64,000 bases of DNA from Ustulina deusta (Eukaryota; Ascomycota; Sordariomycetes; Xylariales; Xylariaceae). Both the position numbers and the translations under genes were made by a program. Below the pieces are notes generated by a model. The model saw only the letters and a program-made list of their open reading frames with translations. It was not told where the DNA came from and did no database searches. Shown here in pieces: positions 35,008-44,950 of the stretch; the stretch's first letter is position 1, and every line of letters starts with the position of its first letter. The stretch lies in the NCBI GenBank assembly GCA_023159155.1, contig JAJNNX010000004.1:1860001-1924000 (forward strand), given 5' to 3'.

Positions 35008-37774
35008 TACCCCTATTTATTTATATTTGTCTAGCTTGGGAGGCTGCCTAAATTTAAGCTTTATAGCTTAACTAGCAAGGTTTAAGCTATCTATTGCAGT
35101 AAGCTATTAAACTTTTTTTTAATATAAGCCTATAATAGTTAAAATATACTAATAAATAGTATATGCTTGTAGATTTTATTAGCTTGGCTTTAACTATAGC
35201 TATTATTGCTTTAAATATAGGCAAAAATATTTATAATATTTTACGATTTTTTAAACTTGGTTGTAATATTATTATAAGTTTGCTAATTAAAACTTATAGC
35301 AATATTTTTAATTTTTAGTAAAAATATCTTAATTTAATAAATAAATTTATTTTTTTTTGGAACAAAATAGATTTATTTAGAAATAATTTATTTTTTTTAA
35401 GTTTTACTAATAAAATATTTTTTTAGGAATTATTTTTAAAGCAACGTTATAAAGCAGTATAAAAATTTAACAAGCTTTAATTGCAAATCTATATTTAGCT
35501 TAGATTTAAAAACTTTTATTTATTATTAACTATAAACAAATTAAAAGCTATAATAAATCTAAATTTTATAATTATTATTAACCTTAGTTTTTATTACTAT
35601 AATATATTTATAATTAAGCGCTATAAAGTTTGGGTATTAGGATTACTTAATTTAACTTTAGAACAAGTCTATTAATATATTAAAAAATTATAAATATCCG
35701 GTTAACTAGCTACCCTTTTTATATTACTACTAGAGTAGCTCTAAGATATAATTGCTTATTTAGTTTTAAATATACTTAGATTTTAGAAGCTAGTTTTAAA
35801 TACTAATTAGCTTTATATATAATAGATTTTTATAAGACTTTTAAGCCAGCTGTTTCTCTATATTGCTAGATACTACACAAAGGGCAGCTTAGAAACTGTG
35901 CTTAATAGGGTTATATTGTTATACGCCTCTATAGTAAAAATATTAATATATAGGCGCCAAATCTATTTTTAAGAGCCTACTAGACTAGCTTTTAATTATG
36001 CTTTTTTAATTGCTATACATAAAACACTAGATCTTCTTACTAATAAAAGTTTTTTATTTATTATAAATAAAATAGAAATAATAAAGTATTTTTGTTTATT
36101 GCTTAAGCTATAGCTAATTATACTATTTCTACGTAAAGACAATATGTTCTAGGAACTGCAGATATATAGGATATTTTATTTTGCTAGCTATGGACTTTTG
36201 TATCTAACAGAGCTTTTATAAAGTTGTTTATTTTTAGAAGATTAGAAAATAAACCTGCTAACAATAGGAGACCTTTATAATTATAAACTATAAAAAAACC
36301 TGCTATTTCTTAGTTTTTTATTGGCATATTTAACCGGAGCTAACAAAATAGCCAAACTTACTAATAAAGAAATTAACCTTATTAATATTTTTTAGCTAGC
36401 TAAGTTTTAATATATTATTAAAATATTTTAGAAAATATTAAATATATATTATATTAATATAGCAAAAATATTATATAAAACGTTGCAGAATAAAAAAATA
36501 ATAAATATAGCGGTGTACTAAAGACTTTACTGGGCGGTTTAAGTATTATATAACAAAAAGATCAAAGCAAAAAAAACAAAAAATAGTATATTAATTAGCG
36601 GGATAACTAAAACATAAAACATAACAAATATTTATTAGATTTTATATATTTATTTTAGTGTATAGAAGTAGCTAGTTATATTAAGCTAAAAAAATTACTA
36701 TTTTAAAAGAATAAATAAATGTTTTAAAATAGCATTATTTTGTGGTTTATTATATTTAGGTGATTTTATAGGCGTAGTATTTATTAATATTATTAATAGG
36801 AGAGTTGTATTAAATATTATAATAAAGTAGATAAGTTGCAGTTTAAAAAGAATTGTTTTTTTATATAGCGCAGACAAACAAGTCTATTTTTTTTGGTTTT
36901 ACGTTTTTTTTTAAGTTAGAGCTTATGTTAAAGTGGACAATATTGTATGCGTGGCATAATTTCTACCTAGTTTCTGGTTGATGTCTCTCCGCTCGGCTAT
37001 TAGCTGACGCACTTCCAGCTACCAATAACCATTTCAATGTAGCAGGGTGTCAGCACTACCCTGCTTACGGTGTGGAGACAAATTTGCCACCTTATAGAAT
37101 CTTTTACAATATAATAAAAGTTTAGGCAGCAAAACTATTTATAATATATTATTGCTACTCATTTTTATATATAAATTAAGTTTATTTTATAGTTATAAAA
37201 AAGAACCTTTATTTTTTAATTAAAATTTAATTTATGAACTTCTAATTAATTTATATTTATTTTTTTTAGAAAAAGCTCTAAGATAAAGGTAATATATTTT
37301 TTATAAAAACTTTTTAAATACTAGTACATATTATATATAAAATAAACTAAAATATGCTATTTAATTAAAGCAGTTAATACTAAAATTAATCTAAATGCTT
37401 GCTTTAAAAATAGGGGGCATTAAAGAATTAGTAATACTAAAAAGGTTTTTTAAGCAATTTTAACCCATTTATTCTTAATTTTATTATATTTTATAAAAAC
37501 GTATTCTATATAGCTGATTTAATACACTAGATTAGTAACGCAATTAAGGAATCTGCCTAACTGTCTTGCTTTAAAGCCATGCTCCATTAAAACTAAATTT
37601 TAAAAGCAAAGATATAGCAGCCTACGGTCTTATTCTATAAAATAAATAATATAATAAAGCTACTAATTTTATAAAACAGCTATTTTATTATATGTTTATT
37701 TAAAAACTATAGAGCTAGCTATATAATTTTCTTTTATAAAGTAAAGCATTTATAAAAAGAAAAAACATTATAAA
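35008..37774. other. AT-rich DNA with a possible coding relic
   Basis: There is no recognisable element boundary here. On the plus strand, about 35870-36600 can be read as one frame interrupted by scattered TAA and TAG codons, with stretches such as LETVLNRVILLYA and TRLAFNYAFLIAIHKTLDLL. I do not recognise the family. Stop density is only moderately below what such AT-rich DNA would give by chance, so this is a weak call. Confidence 0.25.
36926..37095. other. Unmutated island with an 8-bp hairpin
   Basis: About 165 bp of normal-GC sequence stand inside fully RIP-mutated DNA. It contains the perfect inverted repeat AGCAGGGT (37041-37048) / ACCCTGCT (37058-37065) with a 9-nt loop. No flanking duplication or TG...CA ends could be matched. 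It may be a small late insertion (SINE, MITE or LTR fragment) or simply single-copy DNA that escaped RIP. Confidence 0.4.
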
Positions 37775-38077
37775 TGTTGGAATAACTGGCATTGGTTACA
37801 ACCTTATTGTGCAACTCGCACGGAGTGCGAGTTCACGCTCGGCTGTTGTACGGATGTTAGCCGGACCTCGGCCGGACGAAGGGGACCTTATTTCCTTTTT
37901 GTTACGTTAGCTCGTACGATAGCGTGAGTTCTTACATAAATGTGAAAGACTTATGCTTCGTACGAACATTCTTTTTTTTTTCTTTTTTTTATAGATAACA
38001 TAGTACAATATATTATATTCTGTTTATGCGCGTTATTTGTTTTTACGTACGATATATCGTATACAGCCCATTCAACA
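37775..38077. mobile_element. Solo LTR, essentially unmutated
   Basis: 303 bp, beginning TGTTGGAATAACTGG and ending CCCATTCAACA, with TGTTG/CAACA terminal inverted repeats. A 5-bp target duplication ATAAA lies at 37770-37774 and 38078-38082. Base composition is normal in the middle of heavily RIP-mutated DNA, and no partner LTR is in the window. The simplest reading is a recent insertion reduced to one LTR by recombination and too short, or too young, to have been a RIP target. The family is not determinable from the LTR alone. Confidence 0.85.
37813..37833 (+). other. Perfect hairpin in the solo LTR
   Basis: AACTCGCAC at 37813-37821 and its exact complement GTGCGAGTT at 37825-37833 flank a GGA loop, giving a 9-bp stem. 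A second, 14-bp perfect palindrome (TACGATATATCGTA) lies at 38048-38061. Both could be transcription-factor or RNA structural elements of the LTR. Confidence 0.7.
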
Positions 38078-38082
38078 ATAAA

Positions 38083-41000
38083 TATATATATAGCCCTTTA
38101 AAAATAGATTTTTTAAATCTAGTTAGAACTAATTAATATTAAAATATTTTAAGCTTTAAATAGCAAAACTAGCCTAAATTCGCAAAATATTATTAGTATT
38201 TAAACTAATAGGTTATTTTTTTTTATTAGTTTATAATACTTATTATTAGCTCTATAGGATATTTAATAGCTAAGTGGATTTTGGGCTGCCTCCTTTATAA
38301 TAAAGGTTAAGAGAACAGATCTCTAAACTATATAACTTATATAGCAAAAATCAAAATACTATGGGCTTTTAGCTATAGTGGTTTGAAGTTTTTAAACTTA
38401 TGATTGGCTATTGGCGTGTAGAATATCACGCAGACCTGCACTATCCTAAGAAGCAAGGCAAAATTACAGTTTATAGATCTAGTTAACTAATGGCTATAAG
38501 TTAGCATTAGTTATAATAGCCTTAATTGCTATTTCGGGTAGTTAAGAATATAAAATATAAAATCAAACAAACTAATTAGGCTTACTTTTTATAAAATATT
38601 ATATTTTTATAAGTATTCTAGCTTACTTATAAAAGCTCCTATTATAGTAAAAATATTTTAAAGCATATTAATTAGGTAAAATTTATATAATTTTATAATT
38701 ATAAAATAAAAAATAAAAAATAGATAAGCTATTTATTATATATAATTTTTAAGTTTAGTAACTAAAGTTTTTTAAAATATTTGTTTTATAAAATAAATTA
38801 AGGGTTAATAGTGATTTATTTAACTATAAACTTATATTATAAGAGATTTGCTATAACTAAGACTACTTAAAAAAGGCATATTATTAAGTTAATTAGGAGA
38901 TCTAGTTATAAGATTGTTTTATTATTATATAAGCATATAGCTATAAGAGGACTATATAAATTATTAAGTTAACACAAATCTTCCTAGCTATTATTTATGT
39001 CTATATAAGCAAAGAATTAGCCGGCTTATAATAGCAATATTTCTATTTTTAAGTTTTATTTTTTATTTAAAAACTATAAACTATAATGCCTATATAGTAG
39101 TACCTATAGAAGTGCGCCTAAGAGGCTTCTTATCAATAGGGCTAGCTCTTATTCCTATTTATTAGGTATACTCAAGTGCTATACATTAGTTTTAGAACAT
39201 TTTTTAGGGATATAGCTATATAAACTATAATAGAAGTAGCCCTTACTAATAGGTAGGCACTTTTTGTTTTTTTTTAGATTTTAAAATACTAATAATAATA
39301 CGCTTATATATATGCCCAGCTAGATAAAAAATTATAAGTAGTCTTATTTGACTTAGAGTAGGATACATACTAAAAATAGATAATGATATGATTATAGCTA
39401 TAACCTAGTCTATCTCTTAAGGACAGCTTGATCTAGCCCTAGATTAATAATGTTAGGGCTGGAATAAATAGTTGACTTTAATTAGCTTTAGGCGTTCCTA
39501 TTATTATAAAAAACTAATTTAAAAAAGATAAAATAGAGATATATCTTATTAGTACTATTAGATATACTTCTTAGAGGTAGTCCAATATTTATCTATATAA
39601 TATTAGATAATATAACTATTAGCTACTATATTTAAATTAAAATTAATTATTAATATTTGTTTTTCTGCTATACTGCGTGCTATAATTACTTGTTTTTATT
39701 AATAATAGCTACTTATATAGTAATTATTTTTTTTTACTATAAAATTATTTTATATAAAAATATTAGTATTAATAATAATAAATTAATTATATAATTTAGA
39801 CTTGTATTTTTATTTTATTAATTATATAGTATATGCTATATAAATAGCCTTAATTAATAATTTTGTCCAAATGTTGTGGGGTAAAGTTCAAGTGAACGTC
39901 TCTGCCCTGTAGGGCAAACGTGGTATAAGGGACACCAGTTTTGGATGCCACAACCTCCAGTCTTGGAGGCTTCCATACCAACACTTCAACATTTGTATGC
40001 AATATTGAACACTCGGCACGAAGGTGTCAAGGATATATATCACACTGCCCTATCGGAGTAGACATTCAGGATTATATATATTGGCGACGCCCCCCTAAAT
40101 ATTTGGGAGGGTTTAAGAATTAATTAACTACTCTATTGAGCCCTAACTACTACCTACCTACTTCCTGACTGCAGATAGGTCTCTCTATTTACTGTGCAAT
40201 ACCTACCTCTGACAGAAGGCGTTTCGAATCAGCAACTCTATGAATTTTGCCGCAGAATCTTCTCTTCTTTGATCTTAAAGGACCTCTAGTGTTTGTCCCA
40301 CCAGCCTCAAAATACCATTGTTCATAGAGCCGCAGCAAAAATCATAGTCTTCGGTGAGTTGCTTCTACGCAGCCTCAAGACCTGGCTCCACCGGCTCATC
40401 TTCACATCACCGGTTGCAGAGCTTTCTTATCTTTCCGAAGGGACTGTCCGCCCGAAATAACCTTGTGGTATTGGATGTGACGTTCATGAAGTCTTCTAGG
40501 ATATAGCGATCCCACTCGTCACGGCTGAAGAGTTCGATCGCAAACCTAATGTCTAGATGAAGCTAATCTGATCCATTTGTGATAGTCATTGCGAGAAGTA
40601 TTCTCAGGCAGTTCAAGAATGCTATCAGGTTCAAGTCTGCATAAGTCATGACAATCCTTTCGAAATAAGAGATGCTTCTGAGGTAGCTAAAAGAGGTAAG
40701 AAATAACTAGGGATATTGCTCACACATAACACCTTCTATGATTCATGTTATTTAGGGAGCTGTCATGGGACGAGCAATGCGAGCACCCCATAACATCTGA
40801 TCAAAGGGTTTCAAAACTATCATGGAATCACCAGCAGTTGAGGATGGAAGGATGTTCACCATCGGCCTAATCATCCTGTCCCGGCTGAACAGGCGTTGCA
40901 TATTTAGCTCATGCCGAAAAATCCGGCTAGCCTAGCGGCTTATGATCATCTAGAGATGGTCCTTTAGCTACAAGTTCAACGTTGCTCTTGCCATCTTCTT

Positions 41001-41655
41001 TGTTTAGCTACCCGTTTGTCCGGGAGTGGGTATATTTGCCCAATGGTTGAGTAAATGAGTAGAAAGGCGCCGCTTTCTCGCGCGCGTGTTATGGCAGTTG
41101 TAGGAACCCGGACGGTTCTCTGTGAAATGAATGACAAATTGATTTTATAGGAATAGAAGATGTTCGCCGTAACGTGTATGGGAGGGAAAGGTGTGGGATT
41201 CTCATGATGGAACTGGGGAGCAATGGGCTAGGAATGTGCTAACTTCGTTCCCAGTTGGGATAGTCACGCCGATGCGTACGTAAAGGGACAAGCGGGATTA
41301 CAGTTCACTAGCCGTTTGGTATTTTTAATGGAATGTTGGAAATCAATTTACTCGAATGGCTACAATGAGGGTTTCTTACAGGATTGACGGATGCTCATGT
41401 GGTAGTTTTCCTTTCGGCAATGCTCGGGGGAACTCTTACAATGGTTCCTATGTCAATTACACTCCATCTCTTCTATACTACAACGTTAATCCCCACCTTG
41501 CTACATTACACTAATACTTTTTGTAGCGTACTAGGTCCTGGTCGCTTTTGCTCAGACACTATCTTCAGGTTGGTGGTTGAGGATTGGCGTCATGATAGAT
41601 GTATCATTTATATAGAGGGAAATAGTCCTCAGAACGGTTAGGTCTTACCGTGCAT
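38083..41655. other. No intact gene; RIP border and possible relic
   Basis: 38083-39860 is RIP-type AT-rich DNA with no recognised frame. At about 39860 composition switches abruptly to normal. On the minus strand, 40940 down to 40410 reads in pieces like a spliced or broken gene (for example LFSRDEWDRYILEDFMN and VNILPSSTAGDSMIVLKPF), with stops between the pieces. I know no family for it. Short frames at 39941-40123 and 41384-41641 have no recognisable features. Confidence 0.4.
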
Positions 41656-41659
41656 ATAA

Positions 41660-42545
41660 ACTCGAAGAAGGCCAAGGCCCATAACACAAAGCGCAAGGAC
41701 TTGTTGTCCTACAGCTGCTATCAAGGGTTAGCGTCAATAATGGAGCCGGTATTCAGGCCAAGGATAGCCCGGTAACAAGCCTTTGCAACGTGTAGCTGAA
41801 TACCTAGGACAGGAGGTAGTTGGGAGGAGACTCCTCGAGGAGGGGGCGGATATAGGGACTCGAAATATCGTCCCGATACTCCGCTTTGTCCGCCTCCAGA
41901 ACTAGTCACAAAAGGATTGTCTGGTCGCAACTGGAAAAAGGGGCCGCCCTCAAATATCGCCATGGTTTTGGCCGCGCGCCATTAGCGGTAGTAGCGTGCA
42001 CCGGGCATACCTCCTTGGTGAGGCTCCTTCTCGGAAAAGATGCCAATATTGACGTGCAATGTAATACTGGCGAGTTAGCTTTGCTGGACGCCACAATGCA
42101 TGCATCAAAAAGTTGTGCGATTGTTGCTTGACCAGGGGCAATAACATCGATACCGCCAGTCACTACCGCCGAACTCCTCTTTAGGTGCCCACAGCCTGCA
42201 GGCACGAGAACAATGTAGAGTTCTGTTGGTGAAGGGGCCAATGTCGAGCGGCCAAATACACACCCCTACACTGAGTAGCGTGACGTGCAGACGGAAGAAT
42301 CGCACGGATGGTAGTGTACTTGAGAAGGGCGCTGACGTCGAGGCCCAAAACGGCAACAGTCCTTCGTCACTGTGGTGAGCAGCAGCAAGTGGACATAGTC
42401 TAGCCCCTGTCGATCATGCAGAAGACCAACGTTGAGGCCAGAGAGAAAGAGGCCGCCACAACTTTGCACCATGCAGCATCAGATGGGTACGATGTCATGC
42501 CGCCCCTCCTTGGGCAGAATACTAATGTTGAAGCCGAAGAGTAGG
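41660..42545 (+). pseudogene. Ankyrin-repeat gene remnant
   Basis: Ankyrin-repeat text is visible in different frames. RAPLAVVACTGHTSLVRLLLG followed by DANIDVQCNTGE lies at about 41970-42070. NNIDTASHYRRTPL with a following AC-RHENNVELLVKG lies at about 42140-42240. VLEKGADVEAQNGNSP lies at about 42320-42360. An LLEEGADI-type segment is near 41850. The units are of the usual 33-residue consensus (G-TPLH-AA--GH---V-LLL--GA). Frameshifts and stops separate them and no start or N-terminal domain is found, so this is a decayed fragment. Ankyrin repeats often form the C-terminal sensor part of fungal NLR-like proteins; whether this was one cannot be seen. Confidence 0.7.
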
Positions 42546-43235
42546 ACTTTCAGACATCTCAACAATAGGCGGGGAAAATGGGCGAAAGTGGACAGGCGCC
42601 GTTAGTTCTGATGCCAAATTGCTGCGGGGTACGGATCCAATGAATTCTTGAATGCTGAAAATGCCAGATTCATATCATTGATGGTTCAGGGTTGCGTTGT
42701 CATTGTCTTCCCCTCCTCAGCTTAATACGCATGCTCACATGGTTTCCGTTTTGAGACTTACCAACCCCAATTCGTAAGGACTAATTTGCTCCGTCAGCCG
42801 TAGGCCATAGTCTATATGTATTGCAACATTACAACGGCAAGCATGCCTATGCACAAGACTGAGCCTGCATAAATCAATAACTAAAATTTCAACAAATTTC
42901 AGCTTCATTCTACAACTTGATCGCCCTTATAATTGCCAGTTTCGTATTAGTCGGCCTGTTCTGTCCTGTCAGACGGAAGGCTCTCTCGTGAACCAAACAA
43001 CGCAAACGTGCAACTTAGAGCCCGAGCACAACCGTCCAGAGGAGTCGGCGACTCGACACTGCGAGAGGGAGACTAGCCACAATATTGTGACGATTCAACG
43101 GCTCATCTTTCAGCTCTGTCTCAGTACGCAGATTGCTACTTGGTAAATTTGGGGGCCGGGTCACGTAGGTTGAGTTTGTTCGGTTTTTATAAGATGAGGA
43201 ACGGAGTAGGCGGGTTAACATGGACGTCTGAAGAG

Positions 43236-43243
43236 TATAAAAG
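43236..43243 (+). promoter_or_regulatory. TATA box of the secreted-protein gene
   Basis: TATAAAAG lies 96 bp upstream of the ATG at 43339, in a good position for a core promoter with a CT/CA-rich leader of about 60-70 nt. A well-formed TATA box fits a strongly inducible gene. Confidence 0.6.
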
Positions 43244-43338
43244 GTAGCCAAGATTCCCTAACAATACCTTCTTGTATTGAGCTCTTCAACAGCAAGTTCT
43301 ACTCACACAAGAGCACCACTACCAAACTTCCCGTCAAC

Positions 43339-44252
43339 ATGAAGGCCGCCTTCCTCCTTGCACTCTTCCCCATTTCTGGGCTTGCCAGTACGGCCGTCCA
43401 GGTCTCGGAGCCTCGTGCTTTGCAACAGCGGGGATGTACCTCCTTCACATCGGCTTTGACGCTTGAACCACTCTGCTGCGACGACTTGACGCACTCTCTC
43501 TTCTGGGTCAACAAGCTCCTAGGGCTCGGCATCTGCTGTATTCTTGGCGAGCTCCTCGATGGGTTCACCTGTGCCGCACCGCCGCCTCCTCCTAGCGCTG
43601 GTGTCTGTTCTGGCGAATCAGTAGTGAGTTACCGCTGGAGTTATTTTCTTCCCTTTCTAGTAACTTGAGAGCTCCCGAAATGTCTCAGGAGTATGTTTCG
43701 GGAGCATGTTTCGAGAGCTTGAGAACTGCTTCAAAGAGTAATTACTGACTCCAGCGGTTATAGTGCCCTCAGAAGAGCGGCTCCGATCTCGGAATCAAGT
43801 ACGGCCACTGTTACGTCCTGCAGGCGTTGAGCGGGTTGTACCTTGGCCACGATAACGCCGCAAAATATGAGGTCGAAGGCGAGAACCCCGGGGTCGTGTT
43901 CCGCGTTTGCGGCGATAAGTCTTCATGTAATACTACCGTCGACGCGGTTGTCGGAGTAAGCGATACTTGGTGGATGCAGGACCAGATGGGCGATCCAGCC
44001 TCAACCGGATTTGGCTGGCTTGGTGGCGCCGGCGATTTGTCAGTCCAAGACAGCTCGAGCACCGCGCTGGTTGTTGGAGGCTCATCGATCTGCTACGGCG
44101 GCAAGTGTGCTGTCTGTATCTCATTCCCACCCGGAGGCGCTCATGCGCCTTGCCCGCTGAGCCCGGGACAGTCTCACTTGGGCGTCTCGCCTAACCCAAA
44201 CAACTGCCAGTCGTTCTTCTGGCAGGAAGTTGGCTGTCGGTCTGAGCAGTAA
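43339..44252 (+). CDS. Secreted cysteine-rich protein (fungal, function unknown)
   Basis: Exon 1 is 43339-43623 (95 codons) and exon 2 is 43773-44252, joined in phase 0 across a 149-bp GTGAGT...CTCAG intron; the product is 254 residues. Residues 1-17 (MKAAFLLALFPISGLAS) are a clear signal peptide. The mature part begins with a cysteine-containing segment including a CC pair, a proline run (APPPPPSAG) and, from exon 2, a compact domain: KYGHCYVLQ, LYLGHDN, FRVCGD, WWMQDQMGD, GWLGG, CYGGKCAVC and a C-terminal FFWQEVGC. At least 14 cysteines suggest several disulfides. It resembles a family of secreted ascomycete proteins for which I know no function; effector or cell-wall roles are guesses. The intron sequence is unusually self-complementary. 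Confidence 0.8.
43624..43772 (+). other. Intron with strong internal inverted repeats
   Basis: The intron is nearly bounded by ACCGCTGGAGT (43631-43641) and its exact complement ACTCCAGCGGT (43748-43758). Inside, GCTCCCGAAA (43671-43680) pairs with TTTCGGGAGC (43696-43705), and a further TTTCGAGAGC follows. The whole intron can fold into a long stem with a side hairpin. This is longer and more structured than the 46-85 bp introns typical of this window. It could be a MITE inserted in an intron or an introner-like element. Confidence 0.65.
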
Positions 44253-44950
44253 TCGAGTGCTCAGAGATGCAACTGTGGATGTTTTGTGAGAGGATGTCGG
44301 CGGGTGGTGGCGTGAATGGGACGAGAGAATGGTGTGATTATCACAGAAGCGAGAAATTGTGTGTGTGGTATGGTATTCTTTTCATTTAATCTAGTGAGAA
44401 ACCCTCACTCGCGGATTATTCCTAGACTCCTGACACCTCGTGTTGGCTGTTGTTTTCATAGAGCTAGCTTTTTAATATCAATATTTGGGCTCCGACTCAC
44501 GTGCCGTCAAAAGTGGCTCTGGCAATTGTCAAGAAATATCAACTTCGACATTTCTAGTCCTTGATTAGAGGGCTAGTTATGTCAAAATAACACACGGGGC
44601 TACTAGATACATCAAGGTTAGGTTTGGATATTAAGGCGAGTGGGTAACCTAGCTGTTGAAAGACCTCGGTATTGGGTGGGCTAAAGATGTTGTAGACGAG
44701 ATGGAGTAACAGTATCTAGTTCACATGGGAAATGGGAACCACTATGGGGGTTAACAGATGGGCACTGTCCTTTGTACCTTCCCTACAAGGGCTGTTACTA
44801 TTTATAGAAACAATCCATCAGCCACAGATGAGAGTGTGGCTGGATAGGGGCCAAGCCTCACAATGAAGCAGGGGTGACACAGTACTGCGAACTCGGCATC
44901 CATAGAAACTCACATCTCAGTCTGAATTCTCAACATTGTTACGTCAGATC
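44253..44950. other. Intergenic, nothing recognised
   Basis: This is the 3' flank of the secreted-protein gene and the promoter of the next gene. There is no RNA gene or repeat that I can see. A short 82-codon frame at 44316-44564 has no coding features. Confidence 0.5.

Larger units (their letters stand above)
27393..39860. other. AT-rich RIP-mutated block 2
   Basis: Like block 1, this is TA-dominated with transition-only divergence between its LTR pair. Its left border is gradual, running through the TPR gene. Its right border, at about 39860, is abrupt. Unmutated islands inside it are the solo LTR at 37775-38077 and a stretch at about 36930-37090. Confidence 0.88.
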
